From Candidatus Binatia bacterium (GTDB taxonomy: Bacteria > Desulfobacterota > Binatia > UBA1149 > CAITLU01): DNA of 36,320 nt. The stretch is from NCBI GenBank assembly GCA_036493895.1, contig DASXOZ010000022.1:115001-151320 (forward strand), in the 5' to 3' direction. Shown here in pieces: positions 1-6,971 of this stretch (position 1 is the first letter of the stretch; each line of letters begins with the position of its first letter). Under the pieces are notes generated by a model. That model worked only from the letters and a program-made list of their open reading frames with translations, made no database searches and was not told the origin of the DNA. The position numbers and the translations under genes were made by a program.

Positions 1-1
1 C

Positions 2-1009
2 GGCTCGAGCGAGGCGTTCCAGCGCGTGATCCGCAAGGTTCCGCGCCTGGCGTCTTCCGACGCGACGGTGCTGATCACCGGCGAGACCGGCACCGGCAAG
101 GAGCTCGTCGCCAAGGCGATCCATGCGGGAAGCCCGCGCACCGGCGCGCAGTTCATTCCCGTCAACTGCGGCGCGCTGCCGGAGGATCTCGTCGAGAACG
201 AGCTGTTCGGTCATGCGCGCGGGGCGTACACCGGTGCGGCAGGGCCGGGTAAAGGTCTTCTGGCCGAAGCCGAAGGCGGCACGCTTTTCCTCGACGAGTT
301 GAACAGCCTCAGCTTGTCGGCGCAGGCCAAGCTTCTTCGTTTCCTGCAGAACCGCGAGTACCGCGTGCTCGGCTCGACGCGCCTGCTGCACGCCAACGTG
401 CGCATCATCGCCGCGACCAACGTCGATCTCGGTCGCGAGATCGCGTGCGGCAGCTTCCGCGCCGATCTCTACCACCGCCTGCACGTGCTGTCGGTGGAGA
501 TGCCGTCGCTTCGTTCGCGCCGCGAAGACGTTCCGCTGCTCGCGCAGCATTTCGCGCGGGTGTTCGGTGCGCTCTACGGAAAAGAAGGCGTGCACTTCAG
601 CCCCGCGGCGCTGGCGAGCCTGCTGCGCCACGAATGGCCCGGCAACGTTCGCGAGCTGCAGTCGGTGGTCGAGCGCGCCGTGCTGCTGTCGGCCGAGTTC
701 GAGCTTGGCGAGGACGACATCGGCCTTTCCGTCGAGGAGGAGAACGCGGGACACATCGAGATCTCCCGCGTCGTCGCCGCCGACGCCTCGCCGGGTGGCG
801 CGCCGCCGGGACACGAGATCTTCCGCGAGGCCAAGGAGAGGATGGTGCGCCAGTTCGAAAGGACTTACCTGGTCCAGGTCATGGCGGCCGTCGACGGCAA
901 CGTCTCGCGTGCCGCGCGCCTGGCCGGCATGCAGCGGCGCGACTTCCAGCGCCTGCTGCGAAAGCACGACGTGCGTCGCGCCCAGCCCCGGGCATGGCTT
1001 GCCGGCTGA
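2..1009 (+). CDS. Sigma-54-dependent transcriptional activator, 5' truncated by window edge
   Basis: AAA+ enhancer-binding protein that would hydrolyse ATP to open sigma-54 promoter complexes. The frame is open from base 2, so the N-terminal sensor or receiver domain lies outside the window. Visible in order: Walker A GETGTGKE (bases 80-103), the sigma-54 contact loop as GAYTGA (canonical GAFTGA with Phe to Tyr), Walker B GGTLFLDE, the arginine-finger segment FRADLYHRL, the sensor II segment WPGNVREL, and a C-terminal Fis-type helix-turn-helix (VSRAARLAGMQRRDFQRLL). The catalytic core is therefore intact. Four sigma-54 promoters follow within 1.7 kb on the same strand, so control of the Tad pilus genes is the obvious inference. 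Whether it is a two-component regulator cannot be seen. Family call is secure; target assignment is inferred. Confidence 0.95.
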   Translation, partial: GSSEAFQRVIRKVPRLASSDATVLITGETGTGKELVAKAIHAGSPRTGAQFIPVNCGALPEDLVENELFGHARGAYTGAAGPGKGLLAEAEGGTLFLDELNSLSLSAQAKLLRFLQNREYRVLGSTRLLHANVRIIAATNVDLGREIACGSFRADLYHRLHVLSVEMPSLRSRREDVPLLAQHFARVFGALYGKEGVHFSPAALASLLRHEWPGNVRELQSVVERAVLLSAEFELGEDDIGLSVEEENAGHIEISRVVAADASPGGAPPGHEIFREAKERMVRQFERTYLVQVMAAVDGNVSRAARLAGMQRRDFQRLLRKHDVRRAQPRAWLAG

Positions 1010-1104
1010 CGGCGGCGTTCTCACACTCGCTCCTCATCACCGGCGGCCTTGCATCGCACGCGGTGGTCCATGGCATACAGGCCCTCCGCAATTTTTGCCG
1101 CGGC

Positions 1105-1116
1105 GTGCGCGCGCAC
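1105..1116. promoter_or_regulatory. 12-bp palindrome, candidate upstream activator site
   Basis: Perfect palindrome GTGCGC/GCGCAC, about 120 bp upstream of the -24 element of the first flp promoter. That is a usual distance for an enhancer-binding protein site. No clear second copy was found before the other flp promoters, and GC alternation makes chance palindromes likely here. Confidence 0.2.
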
Positions 1117-1231
1117 CTGTGAGCTGCGCGAGAGCACGGCACCGCCGGTCGATTGCGAGCAAAAAAGGACGTCCCCCCACGCGGGTGGGCAGGTGTTCTT
1201 CATCAAATTCCGGCACGATTCCGGTCGCTTA

Positions 1232-1247
1232 TGGCACCTTGCTTGCT
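1232..1247 (+). promoter_or_regulatory. Sigma-54 promoter of flp copy 1
   Basis: TGGCACCTTGCTTGCT matches the consensus TGGCAC-N5-TTGC(A/T). The invariant GG (1233-1234) and GC (1245-1246) are separated by exactly 10 nt. The GC lies 58 nt upstream of the flp start codon. The site differs by one base from the element at 2685-2700. Confidence 0.9.
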
Positions 1248-1304
1248 AAGCTATCAGCGTGGCATTGCAGCCACCAAACAAGGAAAGGAAGGAGCAAGAA
1301 AACC

Positions 1305-1463
1305 ATGGGACGTTTTTCACAGTTTCTGAAGGATGAGAGTGGGGCCACGGCGATCGAATACGGGCTTCTCGCGGCCCTGATCTCGATTGCTGCCGTAGGC
1401 GCGATGAAGATCGTCGGCACCAAGCTTTCGACGACGTTCAGCAAGGTCGGCGCTTCGCTCTAA
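1305..1463 (+). CDS. flp: Flp-type IVb pilin, copy 1 (52 aa)
   Basis: Major subunit of Tad/Flp pili. The prepilin has a 13-residue charged leader ending DESG, followed by the Flp motif with Glu at +5 and Tyr at +6 (ATAIEYG). Cleavage after Gly13 by the CpaA peptidase encoded downstream would give a 39-residue mature pilin made mostly of one hydrophobic helix. ATG at 1305 follows a purine-rich Shine-Dalgarno (GGAAGGAG). The mature part differs from copy 3 at only two positions (Val18/Ile and Ile23/Val), both conservative. It has its own sigma-54 promoter (1232) and its own terminator (1493), so it is probably a monocistronic transcript. Family assignment is certain from motif and context. Confidence 0.97.
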   Translation: MGRFSQFLKDESGATAIEYGLLAALISIAAVGAMKIVGTKLSTTFSKVGASL

Positions 1464-1492
1464 GGCGCGACGACCACGGATTCACAACCAGG

Positions 1493-1526
1493 CGGCCCCG
1501 CACCGGCAACGGTGCGGGGCCGTTTT
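1493..1526 (+). terminator. Rho-independent terminator after flp copy 1
   Basis: Perfect 13-bp GC-rich stem (1493-1505 with 1510-1522), GCAA tetraloop, then TTTT. It starts 30 nt after the flp stop. Confidence 0.9.
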
Positions 1527-1629
1527 CGCATCGGGCCCCGGTCCTTGGCGGGCCATTTTCATGCAAAGCCGCTGCAGCGACCGCCCTGGAAGAAGCCTGC
1601 GCGCGGCCGCGAAGAGATGGTGGCGAGAT

Positions 1630-1645
1630 TGGCGCCGTGTTTGCT
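1630..1645 (+). promoter_or_regulatory. Sigma-54 promoter of flp copy 2
   Basis: TGGCGCCGTGTTTGCT: GG at 1631-1632, ten bases, GC at 1643-1644, with an intact TTGCT -12 box. It lies 81 nt before the flp2 start codon and just over 100 nt after the preceding terminator. Confidence 0.85.
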
Positions 1646-1725
1646 AGACTAGCTGTGGCCGACGGGTTCGCCGGTCCGGGCACCCGGAAGCCATAAAAAA
1701 AGAAAAACAAAAGGAGAATGGGGAC

Positions 1726-1884
1726 ATGGGACGTATCTACGGGTTTCTCAAGGATGAATCGGGAGCGACAGCGATCGAATACGGCCTTCTGGCGGCCTTG
1801 ATCTCGATCGCGGCCATCGGGGCGATCAAGGTCGTCGGCACCAAGCTGTCGACCGATTTCAGCAAGGTCTCTGCCTCGCTGTAA
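1726..1884 (+). CDS. flp: Flp-type IVb pilin, copy 2 (52 aa)
   Basis: Second Flp prepilin, with leader MGRIYGFLKDESG and the same Gly13 cleavage site and Glu+5/Tyr+6 motif. It is the most divergent copy: in the mature part Met21 becomes Ile, Thr31 becomes Asp and Gly36 becomes Ser relative to copies 1 and 3. The extra negative charge near the C-terminus is on the part expected to face the pilus surface, so this may be a minor or alternative subunit (inference). AAGGAG at 1711-1716 sets the start at 1726; an out-of-frame ATG at 1718 is ignored. Own promoter and terminator. Confidence 0.97.
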   Translation: MGRIYGFLKDESGATAIEYGLLAALISIAAIGAIKVVGTKLSTDFSKVSASL

Positions 1885-1919
1885 GCTCGGCGGCTGGGAG
1901 GCAACTCCCGCAGCACTGC

Positions 1920-1958
1920 CTGCCCCGCCCCGGAAACGGGGCGGGGCAGTTCCATTTT
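1920..1958 (+). terminator. Rho-independent terminator after flp copy 2
   Basis: Perfect 13-bp stem (1920-1932 with 1937-1949), GAAA tetraloop, followed by TTCCATTTT. The stem is almost all G-C; the T tract is interrupted. Confidence 0.85.
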
Positions 1959-2039
1959 GGGGCCCGCCGTCCGGCGGGGAGGCACGGCCGACCACTCGTT
2001 CCGACATTTTTTTAGGCAGGGGACGATTGTGGTGGCGAC

Positions 2040-2055
2040 TGGCATCAACCTTGCT
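2040..2055 (+). promoter_or_regulatory. Sigma-54 promoter of flp copy 3
   Basis: TGGCATCAACCTTGCT: GG at 2041-2042, ten bases, GC at 2053-2054, intact TTGCT. It lies 83 nt upstream of the flp3 ATG. Confidence 0.85.
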
Positions 2056-2137
2056 GTAGTTTGCCCCGTGCCCTGGAGCCAGGCCCGTCGGCGGCGGCCA
2101 GAGCCACTAAAAACAAGGAACAAAGGAGTAGGGGAAA

Positions 2138-2290
2138 ATGATTAGCGCATTCATCAAGGATGAGTCGGGAGCCACGGCGATTGAGTACGGTCTTCTGGCC
2201 GCTCTCATTTCGATTGCTGCGATCGGCGCGATGAAGGTTGTGGGCACGAAGCTGTCGACCACCTTCAGCAAGGTCGGCGCCTCGCTGTAA
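2138..2290 (+). CDS. flp: Flp-type IVb pilin, copy 3 (50 aa)
   Basis: Third Flp prepilin, with a leader two residues shorter (MISAFIKDESG) and cleavage expected after Gly11. The 39-residue mature part is identical to copy 1 apart from two conservative changes. A clear AAAGGAG lies a short distance before the ATG. It is the last pilin before a 700-nt gap and the machinery operon, and it is closed by the strongest of the three terminators. Near identity with copy 1 suggests recent duplication or gene conversion, with dosage as one possible reason. Confidence 0.97.
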   Translation: MISAFIKDESGATAIEYGLLAALISIAAIGAMKVVGTKLSTTFSKVGASL

Positions 2291-2319
2291 CACTGCAGGA
2301 CAAGGCAACTCCGAACACT

Positions 2320-2359
2320 GCTCGCCCCGGTTCGAAAGAGCCGGGGCGAGCTTTTTTTT
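2320..2359 (+). terminator. Strong rho-independent terminator after flp copy 3
   Basis: 14-bp stem with one G-T pair (2320-2333 with 2338-2351), GAAA tetraloop, then a run of eight T. It should stop flp transcription from reading into the tad operon. Confidence 0.95.
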
Positions 2360-2684
2360 GCCCGCGGCACGGCCGCAGACACGCCGTCCGACGAGCCGGA
2401 GCTGCGGTCCTGGCCAGTCGGTGCGGCGCCCGCAATCAGGATATCGAGGACTGCGCACACCCCGGCTATCGCCGTAAGGCGCTGCGCTTGTCACAGTAGA
2501 GTGCGGGAACGAAGCCGCACTAATGGCGGGGGAGCAGCGCAGCATTGTGCGGGGATCATGCCGCAGGCAGGGGAGAGTAAATCGCGTCCCGCCCGAGCGG
2601 GTGGGATCGCCCGCCGACCGGGGGACCTCCCGCGCCCACCCTGCGGGGTTGGCGATCGACGGCGCGGGATTTTTTACGCACCCG
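2360..2684. other. Non-coding region before the tad operon promoter
   Basis: I see no gene here. Open frames lack a ribosome site and recognisable composition. A 7-bp inverted repeat (AGTGCGG at 2500-2506 with CCGCACT at 2515-2521) lies about 180 bp upstream of the next sigma-54 promoter. It is a possible activator site, unproven. Confidence 0.4.
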
Positions 2685-2700
2685 TGGCACCCTGCTTGCT
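2685..2700 (+). promoter_or_regulatory. Sigma-54 promoter of the tad machinery operon
   Basis: TGGCACCCTGCTTGCT: GG at 2686-2687, ten bases, GC at 2698-2699. Fifteen of sixteen bases match the flp1 promoter. The first gene downstream on this strand is cpaA at 2991. Confidence 0.85.
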
Positions 2701-2711
2701 TATTGGTGGCG

Positions 2712-2990
2712 CGGGGGAGGTCCTGGGGGACGACCCGCAGGCAACGAATGGACGGGAAGAAGAGGAGGGCTCCGATTCGGAGTAATGGGCTGTCGGCTTG
2801 CGGACGTGACCGCGTAGCGAGGCAGGAGGCTGCGGCGACAGAGCTCGAGAGGCGAGCGGTCGGCTTCGGCCAGGCCGCCCGGCGAGACACGTGCCAAGCC
2901 TCGCGCTGAGGCTGGACGTCAGGCAAGCTGCTGCAGGCCCGGTGCTGCAACGCCCGGGCAACCCATACTCGACCCTCGGAGAGAAGTTAG
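2712..2990 (+). other. Long untranslated leader of the tad operon (predicted)
   Basis: If the sigma-54 promoter starts transcription about 12 nt after its GC, the mRNA carries a leader of about 280 nt. It holds several short hairpins, for example AGCCTC-GCGCT-GAGGCT near 2899 and a CCCGG/CCGGG-type stem near 2940. No known riboswitch consensus was recognised and no small gene with a convincing ribosome site was seen. Confidence 0.4.
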
Positions 2991-3527
2991 GTGGACTTCG
3001 CAATCCAGGTCGCTCTGGCAGTGGTCGTCGTCACTGCGGCGATCACCGATATTTTGAGCCAGCGGGTTCCGAACTGGCTGACCATGCCGGCGACCGTCCT
3101 CGCGCTGTGCATGCAGTCGGCAGTCGGCGGACCCGGCGGAGTTGTGTGGGGGCTCGCAGGATGGCTGGCAGGCTTTGCGCTGCTCATTCTCTTCTATGCG
3201 CAGGGCGGAATGGGCGCGGGGGACGTCAAGCTTCTTGCGACGATCGGCGCCTTCACGGGGCCGTACAGGGTGCTCTGGATCTTCCTGTACACGGCGCTGT
3301 TCGGAGGTGCATATGCCCTCGGCATTGTTGTATATTCGATGGTGAGTCGCGGTGGGTGGGCCGATGCGGGTCGGCGACTGCGACTGGAAGGGACCTCGCT
3401 GCTGCTGTCCGGGGGAGATACGGCGCCGCTTTCGGCGACGCTCCGCAGCTTTCCGAAGCTCCGCTACGCCATCGCGATGGCGTTGGGCGTGGCAACGGAG
3501 CACATGATCGGGGGTCCGCAGCTGTGA
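2991..3527 (+). CDS. cpaA: Prepilin peptidase CpaA/TadV (A24 family, 178 aa)
   Basis: Inner-membrane aspartic peptidase that cleaves Flp prepilins and TadE-type pseudopilins after the leader Gly. Both catalytic aspartates are visible: Asp20 in TDILSQRVPN and Asp78 in the signature GAGDVK. Several hydrophobic segments span the protein. It lacks the N-terminal methylase domain of PilD, as is normal for the short TadV/CpaA type. The start is GTG at 2991 after GGAGAGAAG; no better in-frame ATG lies upstream. It is the first gene of the operon, 28 nt before cpaB, and supplies the processing enzyme for the three pilins upstream. Confidence 0.93.
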   Translation: MDFAIQVALAVVVVTAAITDILSQRVPNWLTMPATVLALCMQSAVGGPGGVVWGLAGWLAGFALLILFYAQGGMGAGDVKLLATIGAFTGPYRVLWIFLYTALFGGAYALGIVVYSMVSRGGWADAGRRLRLEGTSLLLSGGDTAPLSATLRSFPKLRYAIAMALGVATEHMIGGPQL

Positions 3528-3555
3528 TGGTCGGTCGTTAGAAAGAGGTGGGATT

Positions 3556-4401
3556 ATGCGTCGTTATCGTCCATTCCTGTTGCTGGGCCTGGCCGCGATC
3601 ATCGCGTTCTCGACGAGCAGCGTTGCCTATCGCTGGCTGAGGGCCCAGTCGACTGTCACGCAGGCTCCTCCCGTCGACACGACGACGAAGGTCGACGTGG
3701 CCGTTGCCGGCTTCGACATCCCGCGCGGCTCCACGCTGACGGCCGAGATGATCAAGACGGCCAAGCTCGACGCCACCACGCTGCCGGCCGGTGTCTTCAA
3801 GTCGGACGAGGTGAGCGCGCTGATCGGCCGCGTCGCCATCGTCGACGTCGTACAGAACGAGGCCATCCTCCAAGCCAAGCTTGCTCCCCTCGATGCGACG
3901 CGCGGCGTCGCAGCGCTGGTCGATCCGGCCAAACGCGCGATGTCGGTGCGGGTAGACGACGAAGTCGGCGTAGCCGGATTCGTCAAACCGAACGACCGCG
4001 TCGACATTTTCGTGACGCTGGACTCCGAGGAAAAAGGCAAGGGCGAAGCTCAGGCGGTCACCAAGCTCGTGCTGGCCGACACCCTGGTTCTCGCCATCGG
4101 TACCGAGCTCGTGCGCACCGGCAAGGACGAAACGGCGACGCCGGTGCAGGTGATCACGCTGGAAGTGACACCGAACGAAGCCGAGAAGCTCGCGTTCGCG
4201 GCCACGCGCGGCAAGTTCCGCCTGGCGCTGCGCAGTCCGCTGACGAAGGAAGAAACGCTCACCCCCGGAGCGACCATCGAGTCGCTGCTCAGCAGCTACC
4301 AGGGCGGCGACAGCGGCACGAAACACAAGAACGGTTCCGACGACCAGGGCACCGGCGTCTGGCTGATCAAGGGCCGCGAAGTCACGTTCGTTCCGTTCTG
4401 A
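3556..4401 (+). CDS. cpaB: Flp pilus assembly protein CpaB/RcpC (281 aa)
   Basis: Periplasmic, inner-membrane-anchored pilus assembly factor. An N-terminal membrane anchor (about residues 6-26) is followed by a SAF-like domain (about 48-110, with VAVAGFDIPRGSTLTAEMI) and the RcpC/CpaB region (about 125-235, with MSVRVDDEVGVAGFVKPNDRVDI). The family is thought to stabilise the secretin or modify the pilus; SAF domains resemble glycan-binding antifreeze folds. AGAGGTGGG precedes the ATG. It lies between cpaA and cpaC, the standard Tad order. Confidence 0.93.
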   Translation: MRRYRPFLLLGLAAIIAFSTSSVAYRWLRAQSTVTQAPPVDTTTKVDVAVAGFDIPRGSTLTAEMIKTAKLDATTLPAGVFKSDEVSALIGRVAIVDVVQNEAILQAKLAPLDATRGVAALVDPAKRAMSVRVDDEVGVAGFVKPNDRVDIFVTLDSEEKGKGEAQAVTKLVLADTLVLAIGTELVRTGKDETATPVQVITLEVTPNEAEKLAFAATRGKFRLALRSPLTKEETLTPGATIESLLSSYQGGDSGTKHKNGSDDQGTGVWLIKGREVTFVPF

Positions 4402-4435
4402 GGCGGCACCGGAATTGCTGCGGGGGATGAGACAG

Positions 4436-6013
4436 ATGCGAAACAATCTCGAGAAGAACGCAGTTGGAGTGGGGACAGGCCGGACGCGCGCCTCGCTTGC
4501 GGTGGTCGCCGTCACGCTGGCCTCGGCGCTGCTACTGGCGGCTAGCCGCCCGTCGGCGGCCGACCCCGATGGCGTTGCCCCGCCGGGAAGCCTCGACGTC
4601 ACGCTCGGCAAGTCTGTCGTCGTCGAGAGCCCGATTCCGGTGGTGCGCGCATCACTGGCCAATCCCGGAGTCGCCGACGCCGTGGTGCTCTCGCCCAGGC
4701 AGGTCTACGTCACTGGGGCCGGCACCGGCACGACGAACCTCACGCTGTGGCAGTCGGACGCCGAGGTCTACAAGATCTACACGATCAACGTCCATCCCGA
4801 CCTGAGCCAGCTGAAGGAGCAGATCTACCAGCTCTTCCCCGATGAGACCGGCGTGCGCGTCTCGTGCAGCGCCGACCACATTGCGGTGTCCGGCACCGTG
4901 TCCAGCTCCGCGCGCGTCTCGCAGGTATTGTCGGTGGCCGAGGCGTACGCGCCCGGCAAGGTCGTCAACCTGTTGCAGGTTGGCGGCGTCCAGCAGGTCA
5001 TGCTCGAGGTGCGAGTCGCGGAAATGAACCGCGAGCTGATCCGCCGCCTCGGCATCAACATCGGCTACGTTGCCGGCGGCTCCGATACCTGGGCCACGAC
5101 GACGCTCAACGGAATCTCGGCGATCTCGCAGCAGGGTGTCTTCTCGGCGGCCTCTCTCGAGAAGGCGGCGCCGTTCGGCTTCGTGCCGGTGGCTGCCAAC
5201 GCGATCCTGCGCTTCACGAACAACGGCGACGACTGGACGGTGTTCTTCGATGCGCTGAAGGAAAACGGCCTGGCCAAGATCCTGGCCGAGCCGACGCTGG
5301 TCGCGCTGTCGGGCCAGGAAGCCAGCTTCCTGGCAGGCGGCGAATTCCCGGTGCCGGTTCCGCAGGCCCTCGGCACGACGACGATCCTGTTCAAGAAGTT
5401 CGGCGTCGGGCTGAACTTCACGCCGACCGTGCTCGGCGGAAACGTCATCAGCATGCGCGTCGCTCCCGAAGTGTCCGAGCTCGACTTCGCCAATGCCATC
5501 GTGCTGAACGGCTTCATCGTGCCGTCGATCACGACCCGCCGCGCCTCTACCGTCGTCGAGCTTCGCGACGGCCAGAGCTTCGCGATCGCCGGCCTGATCC
5601 GCGAGTCGCTGCGTGAAAAGCTATCGAAGTACCCGATGCTCGGCGACGTGCCGATTCTCGGTACGCTGTTCCGCTCCTCCGAGTTCCAGCGCCAGGAGAC
5701 GGAGTTGATCATCTTGGTCACGCCGCACCTGGTGAAGCCGATCAGCAGCGGCGAGGACACCACGCTGCCGACCGACGACTTCGTCGAGCCGAACGACCTC
5801 GATTTCTACGGCTTCGGCAAGATCGAGAGGACCTCGGCACTTACGCCCACGTCGGCAGGCGGTGCGATGACAGTCACAGAGGAGGAGCAGAGGACGGAGA
5901 CCCGGACGGTGACGCCCGCACCTGCGGCCCCCCACGCCGCTTCAGGTCCGGTCCACCACTCGGATGCCTCCCCCCACGCCTTCGATGGCGATTTCGGTCA
6001 CGTGAACCCGTGA
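4436..6013 (+). CDS. cpaC: Outer-membrane secretin CpaC/RcpA (525 aa)
   Basis: Forms the outer-membrane channel for the Flp pilus. An N-terminal signal sequence ends near AAD. It is followed by the pilus-type N-terminal secretin domain (DVTLGKSVVVESPIPVVRA onward), a BON-like segment (GVRVSCSADHIAVSGTV), and the C-terminal secretin core with the signature around KYPMLGDVPILGTLFRS and ETELIILVTPHLVKP. The tail is Thr/Glu/Pro-rich and probably unstructured. I chose ATG 4436 because GGGGGA lies about 8 nt upstream; ATG 4427 and TTG 4415 are in-frame alternatives. It follows cpaB by 34 nt. Confidence 0.95.
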   Translation: MRNNLEKNAVGVGTGRTRASLAVVAVTLASALLLAASRPSAADPDGVAPPGSLDVTLGKSVVVESPIPVVRASLANPGVADAVVLSPRQVYVTGAGTGTTNLTLWQSDAEVYKIYTINVHPDLSQLKEQIYQLFPDETGVRVSCSADHIAVSGTVSSSARVSQVLSVAEAYAPGKVVNLLQVGGVQQVMLEVRVAEMNRELIRRLGINIGYVAGGSDTWATTTLNGISAISQQGVFSAASLEKAAPFGFVPVAANAILRFTNNGDDWTVFFDALKENGLAKILAEPTLVALSGQEASFLAGGEFPVPVPQALGTTTILFKKFGVGLNFTPTVLGGNVISMRVAPEVSELDFANAIVLNGFIVPSITTRRASTVVELRDGQSFAIAGLIRESLREKLSKYPMLGDVPILGTLFRSSEFQRQETELIILVTPHLVKPISSGEDTTLPTDDFVEPNDLDFYGFGKIERTSALTPTSAGGAMTVTEEEQRTETRTVTPAPAAPHAASGPVHHSDASPHAFDGDFGHVNP

Positions 6014-6027
6014 GGCCGGAGAAACTT

Positions 6028-6345
6028 ATGAAGACTTCCAAAACGAGAGTCCCGGTTTCCTGTTCATTGGCAGCAGTTTTGCTTACTTCTGCAGTAGCAC
6101 TGACATCGGGATGCGGCTACCTTCGCCAAGCTCGGGACGACGTCCCCATGAACATTGCCCCGGCTGCCGAGAGCGCACAGGTTCTCAATCCCGAGGCGGG
6201 CAAGAACCAGCGGGCCGTTGCAGGCCTCGAGGGAAACGTGGCAGCGAACGTGAACGACGGTTACGTCAAATCGTTCGAAAAGAAGGAAGCACCGGCGCGC
6301 GCCGTCGAGACGTTCGTCGGCCTTCAGGGAGTCAGCTCTCAGTGA
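6028..6345 (+). CDS. Small tad-operon lipoprotein, family not recognised (105 aa)
   Basis: The N-terminus has a basic n-region (KTSKTR), a hydrophobic core and a lipobox LTSGC, so it should be lipidated at the Cys. The mature part is about 80 residues, Ala/Asn/Glu-rich, without recognisable domains. The start is ATG 6028 after CCGGAGA; a GTG at 6010 overlaps the cpaC stop and is a weaker alternative. It sits directly after the secretin, where other Tad loci carry the lipoprotein CpaD/RcpB. It is shorter than CpaD and I see no CpaD motif. A secretin pilotin or accessory role is inferred from lipidation and position only. Confidence 0.8.
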   Translation: MKTSKTRVPVSCSLAAVLLTSAVALTSGCGYLRQARDDVPMNIAPAAESAQVLNPEAGKNQRAVAGLEGNVAANVNDGYVKSFEKKEAPARAVETFVGLQGVSSQ

Positions 6346-6398
6346 CCCTTAGCATCGCGGGAGCGATGCGGGGCCCGACGCAAGGCGCGGGGTTGGTT

Positions 6399-6833
6399 AT
6401 GAGAAAAGGAACCACCAAGGGACAGAAGGGAATCGCGGCGGTCGAGTTTGGCCTCATCATGCCGGTTGTTTTCCTTTTGCTCTTCGGAGTGATCGAGTTC
6501 GGCACGGCATTCTGGCGCCAGCAGATTCTGACGAGCGCCGTGCGCGAGGGTGCTCGCAAGGGGATTGTCTTGAGCACGCCGCGCTACGGTTCGGCGACCA
6601 AGACTGCGGTGACGGCCTACCTGTCTAACTTGGGGTGGGACACCTCAAAAGCCGTAGTGACCTGCTCTCCGAGTGATTGCGGCACTGCATCGGCGTCCGG
6701 TTCGAATCTCCAGGTCAGCGCGACCTACCCGACGAGCCTGGTGGTTCTGTCGCACCTGCTGCCTGGGGTTCTTACGGTGAACGGTTCCGGGGACATGACA
6801 CTGAGCGCTTCGGTTACGATGCAGATGGAGTAG
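6399..6833 (+). CDS. tadE: TadE-like pseudopilin (144 aa)
   Basis: Minor pseudopilin of the Tad system. After a basic leader ending GQKG comes IAAVEFGLIMPVVFLLLFGVI, with Glu at +5 after the cleavable Gly: a pseudopilin site and TadE family signature. One transmembrane helix is followed by a periplasmic domain with two cysteines (CSPSDC) that could form a disulfide. ATG 6399 is preferred for leader length; ATG 6366 with GGGAG upstream is an in-frame alternative adding 11 residues. It follows the lipoprotein by 53 nt. Confidence 0.9.
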   Translation: MRKGTTKGQKGIAAVEFGLIMPVVFLLLFGVIEFGTAFWRQQILTSAVREGARKGIVLSTPRYGSATKTAVTAYLSNLGWDTSKAVVTCSPSDCGTASASGSNLQVSATYPTSLVVLSHLLPGVLTVNGSGDMTLSASVTMQME

Positions 6834-6971
6834 CGACGGGAATCGGGTGTTCGGGGCACCCATCGCCGGAGGGCGGCGAAGAGTTCTGCGGGGATCAATA
6901 CAATCGGGGTACGACACGGAAGCTGCTGGCCGGCGCACCGCGTGTCGTAGCCGGATCAGGAGCGGTGCAAT

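Noticed and set aside
2329..2340. GGTTCGAAAG resembling a tRNA T-loop
   Set aside because: It is the apex of the 14-bp terminator after flp copy 3; no acceptor or anticodon arms fit around it.
2501..2909. Open frames of 94 and 128 codons upstream of cpaA
   Set aside because: No ribosome site, no family-like composition, and they would run across the predicted sigma-54 promoter at 2685.
6853..6866. A GG-N10-GC pair between tadE and tadG
   Set aside because: It lacks the TGGC and TTGC context of the four real sites; bare GG/GC pairs at this spacing are common in GC-rich DNA.
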